From: an uncultured Lachnospiraceae bacterium
GTDB lineage: Bacteria; Bacillota; Clostridia; Lachnospirales; Lachnospiraceae
Reading direction: 5' to 3'
Assembly (NCBI GenBank): GCA_902798585.1
Contig: CADBXF010000013.1
Coordinates: 1-39,076, forward strand
Length of the DNA: 39,076 bases
The notes beneath the pieces were generated by a model that saw only the letters and a program-made list of their open reading frames with translations, had not been told where the DNA came from and did not search any database. Shown here one piece after another: positions 1 through 7,832 of the stretch. The stretch's first letter is position 1; every line of letters begins with the position of its first letter. A program made the position numbers and the translations under genes.

Positions 1-96
1 CATACGGCCTATAATGTGCCCTGTGCCATAGAGGGCGTTCTCCGAACGGAACACATAACATGCCTTTCCAAAGAGGAATGGCAGTCTGTCAGATAA
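1..96 (+). CDS. 3' end of an unknown gene (partial)
   Basis: Frame 1 is open from the window edge to a TAA at 94-96; the other two forward frames stop within the first 30 bases. The visible tail is about 31 residues, ending in EEWQSVR. It lies 34 bases before the small acidic gene at 131, as a toxin gene would before its immunity gene, but the fragment is too short to name. It could also be chance open frame. Confidence 0.3.
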   Translation, partial: HTAYNVPCAIEGVLRTEHITCLSKEEWQSVR

Positions 97-130
97 CTTT
101 CGGCATTTATGTTATGGAGATTATAAAGCA

Positions 131-472
131 ATGGTTGATTTGTTTACTGAGGAAATCTACAAAAATGTTGTTGAAGGCAACATGGAATTATACAAACAGT
201 TCTTTTCGTGTGATCCTAATGAGGAAGGTACAATCGAATACTGGAAGAATGCCATTGGTTTATACAATAGACTAGATGATGAAGGAAAGCAGGTATTGCT
301 TTCAATAATCAAGAGTACTATCGTTGACACAATATCAAATGTTATGGCTATTCTTGACGGCTCTGAAGGACCGGAAGATATATCAATCAAGGTTCAGCTG
401 AATGATCATGAAAATGACTGTGAATTGCAGGATTCATTTTTGGCATATGCTGAGGATCACGAAGAAGAGTAG
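131..472 (+). CDS. Small acidic protein, unknown; immunity-protein-like
   Basis: A 113-residue, strongly acidic protein with no signal peptide or membrane segment. It looks mainly helical (LYNRLDDEGKQVLLSIIKS in the middle) and ends in an acidic EDHEEE tail. A GGAG lies 11 bases before the ATG. I do not recognise the family. Size, acidity, AT-rich codon use and position right after a gene tail resemble immunity proteins of contact-dependent or polymorphic toxins, but that is inference. The base composition differs from the GC-rich genes after 1.1 kb, which suggests recent transfer. Confidence 0.6.
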   Translation: MVDLFTEEIYKNVVEGNMELYKQFFSCDPNEEGTIEYWKNAIGLYNRLDDEGKQVLLSIIKSTIVDTISNVMAILDGSEGPEDISIKVQLNDHENDCELQDSFLAYAEDHEEE

Positions 473-532
473 CAATATTTCGGAATTACGATTCAGAGCG
501 AGAGACAAATCGGCGTTTGACGAGGTAGCTGT

Positions 533-1057
533 ATGGTGCAACTGATAAAAAGATGTCCAGAATATGTGATGGGATACAAGGAGTATTGTCAGGAATTGTA
601 TGATAACCATGTCACCTATTTCAGACCCACAAACCCAAAGAATATTGATAATGAATGGTTTTTTCGTACCAAGTCATGGTATGACAGGAAAGAACAGGGA
701 TTGGTAGAAGGCCAACCCGTCAGTTTTCATTATTGGGCAATCGACAACGGAAAATTCATAGGAGAATTTCAACTCCGAACCGAATTTCCCGAAAAGGTAA
801 TGTTGGATATTGGAAGCATTGGTTATGCAGTTAGAGTATCGGAACAAGGAAAAGGATATGGCAAAGAGATTCTTCGCCTTGGGTTGGAACTTGCAAAGCA
901 ACACGGCATGGAAAAAGTGTTGCTGACAATCAACGACGAAAACAAAGCCTCCATTCAAGTATGTGAAAAACTGGGCGGTATCTGGAAAGACACCATAGAA
1001 GCATATAATGATGCGGAGGGGCAACATTTGTTAAGACGATATTGGATAACCCTTTAA
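533..1057 (+). CDS. GNAT family N-acetyltransferase
   Basis: A 174-residue protein of the GCN5-related acetyltransferase fold, which moves an acetyl group from acetyl-CoA to an amine of a small molecule or protein. The acetyl-CoA loop is visible as RVSEQGKGYGKEIL (about residues 101-114), following the strand GSIGYAV. A later LLTINDENKASIQVCEKLGG segment is the usual beta5-alpha4 part of the fold, where ENKAS commonly sits. The start has GAGG 7 bases upstream of the ATG. The substrate cannot be told. Like its upstream neighbour, it is AT-rich relative to the rest of the window. Confidence 0.85.
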   Translation: MVQLIKRCPEYVMGYKEYCQELYDNHVTYFRPTNPKNIDNEWFFRTKSWYDRKEQGLVEGQPVSFHYWAIDNGKFIGEFQLRTEFPEKVMLDIGSIGYAVRVSEQGKGYGKEILRLGLELAKQHGMEKVLLTINDENKASIQVCEKLGGIWKDTIEAYNDAEGQHLLRRYWITL

Positions 1058-1195
1058 TTGTCAAATTCGAATTGTTTTAACTAAATTTGCTTCGTTTTTC
1101 AGAAGTAAATGCAATGGCGAATATGTGTGCAGAAAAAGTCGGTAGGGAAATTGGCTGTTTTGATATACTACAGTTGCAACGGAAGGAGGAAGGTG

Positions 1196-2023
1196 ATGGA
1201 TTGGATTGAAGGCTTTCAGGAGTCGCTGGATTACATCGAGGAAAATCTTTCCGGAGAGCTGGATATCGAAGAGATTGCCGGGAGGGCGGCTCTTTCGCCG
1301 TTTTACTATCAGCGTATTTTCGGGGCTCTTTGCGGATTAACTGTCGGCGATTACATTCGAGCGCGCAGAATGACATTGGCTGCGCAGGAACTTAGCGGAT
1401 CCGGGATTAGGGTGATTGATGTCGCCGTAAAATACGGATATGACTCTCCGGACAGTTTTGCGAAAGCATTCCAGCGGTTTCACGGTATTACGCCCTCACA
1501 AGCGCGTGAGCCCGGGGCAACTCTTCGTTCCTTTGCACCGTTGCACATCAAAATTACTTTGGAGGGTGGAAGCATGATGGATTACCGTATTGTTGAGAAG
1601 GCTTCGTTTACCATTATGGGGGTTAGAAGACCTTTTAATTGCGATACCAGCTATCAGGAGATTCCGAAGTTCTGGAAGGAATGGTTGGCACAGGGTGACA
1701 AGCGTCCGGTTATGGGGACTTTCGGTGTTTGCCTCGATATGGATGGGAAAAACTTCGATTACTGGATTGCGGATTTGTATTTTCCGTGGGAGGAGATTCC
1801 GGAGGGTTGCGAGACGCGGGTAATCCCGGGTGGTTTGTGGGCTCAGTTCCCGTGCACATTGGCGACCTTGCAGGAAACCAACACCAAGATTTGGTCGGAA
1901 TGGCTTCCTTCGCTGACAAGCTATGCCATTGCCGGGGACTACGATATTGAAGTTTATCTGGAGCCGGAACCCGGCTCACAGGAGGTCAGAACTTATATCT
2001 GGGTGCCGATTAAGAAGGCGTGA
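1196..2023 (+). CDS. AraC family regulator with GyrI-like effector domain
   Basis: A 275-residue one-component regulator. The N-terminal ~110 residues hold two AraC helix-turn-helix motifs (LDIEEIAGRAALSPFYYQRIF, then IRVIDVAVKYGYDSPDSFAKAF and a GITPSQAR end). The C-terminal half (from about residue 125, MMDYRIVEKASFTIMGVRR) matches GyrI/SoxS-Rob type effector-binding domains, which bind small hydrophobic or cationic compounds. The ATG at 1196 was chosen because AAGGAGGA sits at 1183-1190; an open frame continues upstream to 1109 without such a site. Its target genes are not evident, and it is a single gene converging on prs. Confidence 0.88.
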   Translation: MDWIEGFQESLDYIEENLSGELDIEEIAGRAALSPFYYQRIFGALCGLTVGDYIRARRMTLAAQELSGSGIRVIDVAVKYGYDSPDSFAKAFQRFHGITPSQAREPGATLRSFAPLHIKITLEGGSMMDYRIVEKASFTIMGVRRPFNCDTSYQEIPKFWKEWLAQGDKRPVMGTFGVCLDMDGKNFDYWIADLYFPWEEIPEGCETRVIPGGLWAQFPCTLATLQETNTKIWSEWLPSLTSYAIAGDYDIEVYLEPEPGSQEVRTYIWVPIKKA

Positions 2024-2250
2024 GGGGGCTCGGTGCCCGCACCGCGGACTTCGTCCGCTTCTGATTACGCACCCGTTCACTCACAGACCTCCCTGCGGTC
2101 GGTCTGCTCGTGTCCGTGCGCTCGGCTGTTGTTGCCGGGCTGACGCCCGTCTGCGGCATAAAAATCCCCCGCTTGACAATGTACCATTGTCAGCGGGGGT
2201 ATATTTTATGCCTGCCTGCTACGCAGGCAACAACAGCTCTCGCTTAGCGC
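2024..2250. repeat. Multi-hairpin palindromic element with bidirectional terminator
   Basis: The 227 bases between the convergent araC-type gene and prs are almost entirely nested inverted repeats. Hairpins: GCGGAC/GTCCGC at 2044-2058, CAGACC/GGTCTG at 2084-2106, GGGC/GCCC near 2137-2147, and TGCCTGC/GCAGGCA near 2213-2229. A 12-base pair of arms (GCTGTTGTTGCC 2125-2136, GGCAACAACAGC 2226-2237) encloses a central hairpin. GCGCT (2118-2122) pairs with AGCGC (2246-2250). The element ends exactly at the prs stop codon. It resembles a mobile palindromic unit, but I do not recognise a named family. Confidence 0.7.
2161..2210. terminator. Bidirectional intrinsic terminator
   Basis: Stem CCCCCGC(T)TGACAATG (2166-2181), three-base loop and CATTGTCAGCGGGGG (2185-2199), with one bulged T. 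On the minus strand, ATTTTTA follows the stem. On the plus strand, TATATTTTAT follows. It can end both the regulator gene and the dnaD-dnaC-prs operon, and it forms the core of the larger palindromic element. Confidence 0.8.
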
Positions 2251-3432
2251 TCATATCTTCTCCCCATTCCTCTTTCTTTCGAGGATCTTATGGATTCGCT
2301 CGGTCGGGTCGAGGTATTCGCTGATGGATGCGTCGTGGTTGAGGGAGTCAATCAGGAGCGCGATGTATTTGCTCATGTCGGCGGTGATGTACCATTCGCG
2401 ACTCAGAAGTTCCGGCGTCTGATATACGAGGTTCGTCGTGACTACGCGGTAGATTAAACCGTCCTCGTAAGCTTTGTCGAAGGCTGCAAGGCCGCCGGTG
2501 AAGAGGCCGAAGGTCGCGCAGACGAAGATTCGACCGGCATTTCTCTTTTTGAGCTCTTTTGCGACATCGAGCATGCTCTCGCCGGAGGAAATCATATCAT
2601 CGATGATGATGACATCCTTGCCCTTGACATCGGTGCCGAGGAATTCGTGAGCGACTATCGGGTTGCGGCCGTCCACGATGGTGGAGAAGTCGCGGCGCTT
2701 GTAGAACATGCCCATTTCCGCACCGACAACGGTCGCAAAATAAACCGCGCGGCTCATGGCGCCCTCATCGGGGCTGATGAGCATCAGGTGCTTGCAATCA
2801 ATCTGAATGTCCGGCACATTGCGCAGGAGCGCTTTGATGAACTGATAGGTGGGCTGCACATTTTCAAAGGATTTGATCGGAATGGCGTTCTGCACACGGG
2901 GATCGTGCGCATCAAAGGTGATGACGGACTCAACGCCGAGGTTCACAAGCTCCTGCAAAGCTACGGCGCAGTCGAGCGATTCGCGCGAGGAGCGCTTATG
3001 CTGACGGCTCTCGTAGAGGAACGGCATGATGACCGTGATGCGGCGGGCTTTGCCGCTCAGAGCGGCGATGACGCGCTTTACATCCGCAAAATGGTCGTCC
3101 GGAGACATGTGGTTGAGCTGTCCGCAGACAGTGTAGGTAAGGCTGTAGTTGCACACGTCGACGAGGATGTAAACATCCATACCGCGGACGGTTTCGGCGA
3201 TGATACCTTTTGCTTCGCCGGTGCCGAAGCGGGGGCATTTGGACTCAATCAGGTAGGTGTCGCGCCGGTAGGTATCGTACCCCGGCTCGTCGAGAAACTT
3301 GTGCTCGCGTGCGTTTCGCCAAGACACGATGTAATCATCGACGGTCTTCCCGATCGGTTTACTGCTCTCGAGGGCGATGATGCCCAAAGGCGCAAAGGAA
3401 CTGCTGTCAACAAACTTGTCTTCCTGTGACAT
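2251..3432 (-). CDS. prs: Ribose-phosphate pyrophosphokinase (PRPP synthetase)
   Basis: A 393-residue cytoplasmic enzyme that makes PRPP from ribose 5-phosphate and ATP for nucleotide, His, Trp and NAD synthesis. The PRPP-binding loop reads DVIIIDDMISSGESM. A metal/ATP site FDAHDPRVQ and a flexible loop MFYKRRDF are recognisable. At 393 residues it is longer than the usual ~315; the extra length is N-terminal and C-terminal, as in the divergent long form I associate with Clostridia. GGAGG lies 7 bases before the ATG. It is last in the dnaD-dnaC-prs operon, 78 bases after the loader gene, and ends at the palindromic terminator element. Confidence 0.92.
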   Translation of the reverse strand: MSQEDKFVDSSSFAPLGIIALESSKPIGKTVDDYIVSWRNAREHKFLDEPGYDTYRRDTYLIESKCPRFGTGEAKGIIAETVRGMDVYILVDVCNYSLTYTVCGQLNHMSPDDHFADVKRVIAALSGKARRITVIMPFLYESRQHKRSSRESLDCAVALQELVNLGVESVITFDAHDPRVQNAIPIKSFENVQPTYQFIKALLRNVPDIQIDCKHLMLISPDEGAMSRAVYFATVVGAEMGMFYKRRDFSTIVDGRNPIVAHEFLGTDVKGKDVIIIDDMISSGESMLDVAKELKKRNAGRIFVCATFGLFTGGLAAFDKAYEDGLIYRVVTTNLVYQTPELLSREWYITADMSKYIALLIDSLNHDASISEYLDPTERIHKILERKRNGEKI

Positions 3433-3510
3433 AGAAATCCTCCGTGAAATGATGTATGCAAGAACCGGCCACCGGCGCCGTCAGACGCCACCCCGCCGGA
3501 AGGGGTCATT

Positions 3511-4521
3511 TTACAAAATCTGCTGTACGCGGATGTCGTCGGCGAACAGCTTGATATATCGGAACAGGAATAACCGCGAGGCGATGCGCTCACTGTAGCG
3601 CTTGCTCAGGTCATCCATCGTCAGATTCGTGGTAATCAGGGTCGATTTCTTCTCGCGGTCGCGCTCTTCCAGGCAGACAAAGAGCTGCGAGGTTGTATAG
3701 GTGTTGGACATTTCCGTTCCGAGGTCGTCCACAATCAGAAGATCGCAATCCAGAATGTTGTCAAAATCCATCGATGCCTGCTTGGAGAGATCGCGGTCGC
3801 CGAAGCGATAGTGTTCGAAAATCTCAAACAGGCGGAACGCCGAGAGGTACAATACGGTATAACCGCGCGACAGAAGATTGCCCGCGATGCAGTTTGCGAG
3901 AAATGTCTTGCCGACACCGCTGAAACCGCTGATTAACAGATTGTTGTAGGAAGATCCGAACGCCTCGGTGAAGGATTTGGCATCGCGAAGCGCGGCCTCG
4001 GCGATGGCGCGGTATGTCTGGCCGGTCGACTCGTCGATTCGACGGTCGGAGTAGTATCCGAGATTGAAGGTCGCAAAATTTTCCTTCTCAAGGCGTTTGC
4101 GAAGCCCGTCCTCCATGTAGTAGCGTTCGATAATCGCGCGTCGGAAACAGGTGCACGGACGCTGCGCGGTGGTTCCGTCGGCGGAGCGGAGAATGACGAC
4201 GCCGGTGTCCTTACAATGCGGGCATGTGTAGTGCGGCTCCAGATAGTCCGCGGGATAACCCGCGCCGGTCAGGAGCTGTTTTTTCTGGCGAATCAGCCAT
4301 TCGTTCGTGCGGGCCAACGCGTCAAGCGCCGAGGTGTTGCCGGTGAGGGCAAGTTTGGCGGCAGTGACGGAGCCGTGCACGAGCTGTTCGTCAATCTCTG
4401 CGATTGCGGGAATCGCCCGTACCACTTCCTCTTTGCGGCGGTGCAGTTCTTTTTCGCCTTCGAGGCGGCGCTGCTCATACTCCCGAAGAAGGCTGTTGTA
4501 CTCCGTTGTCGTAAGACTCAT
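3511..4521 (-). CDS. DnaC/DnaI-like replicative helicase loader ATPase
   Basis: A 336-residue AAA+ ATPase of the IstB/DnaC/DnaI type that would load the replicative helicase onto DNA. The N-terminal third is helical and charged. A cysteine cluster at about C100, C103, C123 and C125 (CPHC ... CTC) resembles the zinc-binding region of DnaI. Walker A is GFSGVGKT (199-206) and Walker B LLIVDDLG (261-268); an arginine-finger region SERIASRL follows. GGAGG lies 6 bases before the ATG. It sits 54 bases after the DnaD-like gene, the usual primosome pair of Firmicutes. Confidence 0.88.
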   Translation of the reverse strand: MSLTTTEYNSLLREYEQRRLEGEKELHRRKEEVVRAIPAIAEIDEQLVHGSVTAAKLALTGNTSALDALARTNEWLIRQKKQLLTGAGYPADYLEPHYTCPHCKDTGVVILRSADGTTAQRPCTCFRRAIIERYYMEDGLRKRLEKENFATFNLGYYSDRRIDESTGQTYRAIAEAALRDAKSFTEAFGSSYNNLLISGFSGVGKTFLANCIAGNLLSRGYTVLYLSAFRLFEIFEHYRFGDRDLSKQASMDFDNILDCDLLIVDDLGTEMSNTYTTSQLFVCLEERDREKKSTLITTNLTMDDLSKRYSERIASRLFLFRYIKLFADDIRVQQIL

Positions 4522-4575
4522 GGGAAACCTCCGTTCGCCGTCTCCGATGTGCGCGGAACGGTTGCTCCGGAGTCA

Positions 4576-5769
4576 TCAATGACGGTTTCGCATGGCGAGC
4601 TCGAGCGAGGACATTTCGCCCTGCGAATACTCGCGCTGGGAATGATCGTTAAATCGGTTGTTCCGGGACTCGGCGTTCTTTGCGCGCGTTCTCGCGGCAG
4701 CGGATTTCTCGGCGTGTCGCGCGTCCTCGGCCTTCACCTGCTCTATGGTAGTGATTCCGGCTTCATGCCAGCGGGACAAAATGCTGTCCGCATAGCGGAA
4801 GTCGGAGGAGTTCGTGTTCAGCTGCGTGCGTCGGCAGGCCTCCTCCACGAGCTCCGCAGAGAGGTGCCACTCGCGGCCCCAACGGTTCAGAAACTCGATC
4901 TGAACCTTGCCGAAAGCCCGATTCGAAGGGAATTGCTCGCGCACGACGCGCGCAATCTCATCGTAGGCCACGACATGAAGCTGAGCTTCCTCCACGGTGG
5001 AAATCCCGTGCTCCGCCCACCCGATGGCAACCCGGGTGATGTAGCGGTAGTCGGTCTTGCCGATCTCCGCACAATATTCAAACAGGTAGTAAATCAGATC
5101 TCTCGAAAAATGAAGCTCTGCGTAAGCAAAAAGCATCAAACGGTAGTAGGACACCGTAAAATCGACCTTCAAAATCTGCTGGAGCACATCGGCAAGCCCC
5201 TGGTACTCCGGGTCCGCGTTAAACCTCGCGTCGACATCGCCCTCGTCAATCCGGAAGGCCTTCTCCGCGGTGCGGTAGTCCGGCTGCTCCCCGTCCGCAT
5301 CGACCGAAGCGGCAACGGGTCTTGCGGAAGGCTTTGCCGTTGCAGTGTTCGCTGCGGTCTGCCGTGAAGCCTTGGGTTCGCCTGAGGAACCGGCGCTGAC
5401 GGGCGCTGCAGCGTAGGAATTGTCGGATTCGTCCTCGTCCCCGCCGTTCTCCAACTCGAAGAGGTCAACCAGGTCGATTCTCGTGACACGGTTCCGGCTG
5501 AAGGCAACCTCCAGAAGACCGAAGTCCGCAAGGCGGAGCAGTGTGTCGCGAAGATCGCTCTCGGCTCCGTCAAAATGCGCCGCAAGGGATGACAGCGAGA
5601 CATCCTCAGGGTCGCGGCGGTCGGGATTTCCGCCCATGTAATGGCGAAGCAGATAGAGATATACGCGAATCGCCGAACCGTCCAAACGGTCCATATAAGA
5701 ATCGATGAAGATGTCCGGGACAACCGTTCCCGAACGCTTCGTCTTGGATTTCATGCGAACGATGCACAT
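4576..5769 (-). CDS. DnaD-like primosome / replication initiation protein
   Basis: About 397 residues. The N-terminal part (VPDIFIDSYMDRLDGSAIRV, then YLLRHY) is the winged-helix DnaD-like DNA-binding domain. A low-complexity acidic/Ser-rich linker follows, then a DnaB_2/DnaD C-terminal domain with the typical YADSILSRWHEAGITTIEQV. It would remodel DNA with the adjacent loader. The start at 5769 has GAGGGGG 12 bases upstream. An open frame reaches 5832, but that ATG lies on the -10 box (5831-5836), upstream of the likely transcript start, so it is excluded. An ATG at 5754 is an alternative. Confidence 0.85.
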   Translation of the reverse strand: MCIVRMKSKTKRSGTVVPDIFIDSYMDRLDGSAIRVYLYLLRHYMGGNPDRRDPEDVSLSSLAAHFDGAESDLRDTLLRLADFGLLEVAFSRNRVTRIDLVDLFELENGGDEDESDNSYAAAPVSAGSSGEPKASRQTAANTATAKPSARPVAASVDADGEQPDYRTAEKAFRIDEGDVDARFNADPEYQGLADVLQQILKVDFTVSYYRLMLFAYAELHFSRDLIYYLFEYCAEIGKTDYRYITRVAIGWAEHGISTVEEAQLHVVAYDEIARVVREQFPSNRAFGKVQIEFLNRWGREWHLSAELVEEACRRTQLNTNSSDFRYADSILSRWHEAGITTIEQVKAEDARHAEKSAAARTRAKNAESRNNRFNDHSQREYSQGEMSSLELAMRNRH

Positions 5770-5830
5770 ACGCCGACGGTTCCCCCTCTCTTCTCTGATT
5801 AACACTTGCTGAATGAACCGTGCGAAGCCC

Positions 5831-5859
5831 ATTATAGCGAATCCGAGAGGGATTGTAAA
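5831..5859 (-). promoter_or_regulatory. Sigma-A promoter of dnaD-dnaC-prs
   Basis: On the minus strand: TTTACA (5854-5859), 17-base spacer, TATAAT (5831-5836). Transcription would begin near 5824, about 55 bases before the chosen start codon. DnaA boxes begin about 45 bases upstream of the -35. Confidence 0.8.
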
Positions 5860-5904
5860 TAGCGAAAACGGCAGTCGAATCGTGTAGAATTTGCCGTCGG
5901 ATAT

Positions 5905-6071
5905 TGTGGATAACGTGGATAAATTCGAGCGTGCAGGTCCGCGGAAAATGTTCGCTGAGCCCTTGTTTTACGCGGCTTTCACGGGAATTTTCGGATATCC
6001 ACAATCGGAGCGGGTAACTTTAAAATATCCACAGTGGATTGTTTGTAATCCGCTGTGGATATTGTGGATAA
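5905..6071. promoter_or_regulatory. DnaA-box cluster
   Basis: Six close matches to the DnaA box TTATCCACA lie within 167 bases. Perfect copies (reverse) are at 5905-5913 and 6063-6071. One-mismatch copies are at 5914-5922 (CGTGGATAA), 5995-6003 and 6025-6033 (ATATCCACA), and 6054-6062 (TGTGGATAT). Two pairs abut directly. A further one-mismatch copy, TTATCAACA (6125-6133), and an AT-rich stretch (6149-6175) lie inside the end of murC. The cluster may be an origin, a DnaA-titrating site, or a DnaA operator for the dnaD operon. Confidence 0.75.
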
Positions 6072-7475
6072 CTATTGTGAAAGGAACGAAGTCCCTACAG
6101 TTACGATATCTCCCGCTCCCATGGTTATCAACAGGTCTCCGTTTACGCAATTTTTTAATAAAAATTTTGTAATTTCGTCGAAAGTCGGGAAATAGTAGGC
6201 CTCTTTGCCCATGGCGATGAGGTCGTCGCGCAAATCTGCCGAGGAGATGGTGCCGTCGTTGACCTCGCGTGCGGCGTAAATATCCGCCATTACAACCTTG
6301 TCGGCTGCGGCGAGAGCCTCCACGAACTCGCGGCGAAGCAATTTGGCGCGGGTATAGGTATGCGGCTGGAAGACGCACCATACGGACTTGTGCGGGTATG
6401 TCTGTGCAGCTGCAAGCGTTGCGCGAATCTCGGTCGGGTGATGCGCATAGTCGTCGACCACGGTCACGCCCTCGCGGACGCCCTTGACTTCAAAGCGCCG
6501 TTCGGTGCCGGTGAAATCCGCAAGCGCCTTCCGGATATCGTCGATTCCGATGCCGCGGAAAAAGGCCTCGGCTATGGCCGCGAGACTGTTGGAGACATTG
6601 TGCACGCCGGGCACGGAGAGTGCAATGCGGCCGGCAAATGCTCCGCGCACATACAAATCGTAGGAAGGGAAGCCGTATTCGTTGACGGTGATGCCGTCCG
6701 CACAATAGGTATACGGTGCGGTTTCGGGAGTCAGTCCGTCACGGCAGAGCCCGTAGGTTACGGTCTCGCAGGTGAGTCCTTCGAGGAAATCCGCAAGATT
6801 CGGAAGTTCGCCGTTGATGATGAGGCGGCCGCCCTCCGGAAGCCGCTCCGCGAACTTGCGGAACGAGCGGCGGATGTCGTCGAGGTCTTTGAAGAAATCG
6901 AGGTGATCCTCGTCAATATTCAGAATACAGATATCTGTCGGGTAAAATTTCAGGAAGCTGTTCGTGTACTCACAGGCCTCGAACAGGAAGCGCTCCGAGT
7001 TGCCGATTCGCAGATTGCCGCCGATGGCCTCGAGCATTCCGCCGAGGGAGACGGTCGGGTCGAGCCCCGCCTGAAGCAAAATCATGGCGATCATCGAGGT
7101 CGTCGTAGTCTTGCCGTGCGTTCCGGATACACCGATGGAAACAGGGTAGGTCTTCGAAACCTGGCCGAGCAGTTCCGCGCGGTCGATGAGGGGAATTCCC
7201 TTTTCCACGCAGGCCGCGTACTCCGGGTTGTCAGCGTGCACCGCAGCCGTGTAAATCGCGACATCGATGTCGCCCTGTATATTTTCCGCACACTGTCCGA
7301 TGGCCACCGGAATTCCGTTTGCAATCAGGCGGTCGGTGATGACGGAACGGCTGCGGTCCGAGCCGCTGACGGTAAAGCCCTTCGAGCGCAGCAGCTCCGT
7401 GAGTCCGCTCATGCTGATTCCGCCGATTCCGATGAAATACAGATGTGCGGGTTGATTCAAATCCAATGAAAACAT
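6072..7475 (-). CDS. murC: UDP-N-acetylmuramate--L-alanine ligase
   Basis: A 467-residue cytoplasmic Mur ligase that adds L-Ala to UDP-MurNAc with ATP, the first step of the peptidoglycan stem peptide. The N-terminal Rossmann motif FIGIGGISMSGL is at 14-25, the ATP loop GTHGKTTTT at 118-126. ACEYTNSFL and DYAHHPTEI are the conserved later motifs. Length is normal. GGAGG precedes the ATG by 8 bases. The stop codon abuts the perfect DnaA box at 6063-6071. It is monocistronic on this strand, with its own promoter and a hairpin-rich leader. Confidence 0.95.
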   Translation of the reverse strand: MFSLDLNQPAHLYFIGIGGISMSGLTELLRSKGFTVSGSDRSRSVITDRLIANGIPVAIGQCAENIQGDIDVAIYTAAVHADNPEYAACVEKGIPLIDRAELLGQVSKTYPVSIGVSGTHGKTTTTSMIAMILLQAGLDPTVSLGGMLEAIGGNLRIGNSERFLFEACEYTNSFLKFYPTDICILNIDEDHLDFFKDLDDIRRSFRKFAERLPEGGRLIINGELPNLADFLEGLTCETVTYGLCRDGLTPETAPYTYCADGITVNEYGFPSYDLYVRGAFAGRIALSVPGVHNVSNSLAAIAEAFFRGIGIDDIRKALADFTGTERRFEVKGVREGVTVVDDYAHHPTEIRATLAAAQTYPHKSVWCVFQPHTYTRAKLLRREFVEALAAADKVVMADIYAAREVNDGTISSADLRDDLIAMGKEAYYFPTFDEITKFLLKNCVNGDLLITMGAGDIVTVGTSFLSQ

Positions 7476-7602
7476 TTACTTCCTCCGGGTCGGAAACATT
7501 TCTCCGCCTGACGTCTCGCCGGAGACTTCATCAGGCGTGCCCGCGCCGCGGCGTTGCGCCGTTTGCAGGGTACCCGCTTGTGCGGGCATAATAACCCTAT
7601 TA

Positions 7603-7630
7603 ATAATAGCATGTTTTGCGGAAAATACAA
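7603..7630 (-). promoter_or_regulatory. Likely murC promoter
   Basis: Minus strand TTGTAT (7625-7630), 16-base spacer ending TGC, TATTAT (7603-7608), so an extended -10. The predicted leader is about 120 nt. It holds GCCTGA..GTCTC/GAGAC..TCAGGC (about 7508-7538) and a GCCCGC/GCGGGT hairpin (about 7572-7589). I match it to no known riboswitch. Confidence 0.55.
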
Positions 7631-7754
7631 TCCCAACTTCCGCCGTGTTACGGGGGAATTTGGGAAAAGTGTAATATTTTCGGAAAGTCGGCGGAAAACA
7701 TCGTCATTTTCCACAAAAAACAGGGGGAATACGGTTTCATTTTAAACATTCTTG

Positions 7755-7763
7755 TGGTACAAT
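7755..7763 (+). promoter_or_regulatory. glgC promoter (extended -10)
   Basis: TGGTACAAT (7755-7763) is an extended -10. The -35 position (7735-7740, TTTCAT) is weak. It lies 70 bases upstream of the glgC start, between divergent murC and glgC. The rest of 7476-7832 holds the murC leader and promoter and AT-rich DNA; I see no gene in it. Confidence 0.5.
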
Positions 7764-7832
7764 AAAATATCATACACGGCGGCTCGGAGTGCGCGTTTTC
7801 GGCCGTCGCGGAAACGACGAGGAGGTGGAGAC

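Noticed and set aside
2647..3429. Long plus-strand open frame opposite prs
   Set aside because: It is the antisense shadow of a clear PRPP synthetase; the translation has no recognisable motif.
4216..5367. 383-codon plus-strand frame opposite dnaD/dnaC
   Set aside because: Antisense of two recognisable primosome genes in GC-rich DNA; no ribosome site or family motif.
5905..6175. Calling the DnaA-box cluster oriC outright
   Set aside because: Neither dnaA nor dnaN is in the window, and gene orientation does not switch at this point, so only a DnaA-box cluster is annotated.
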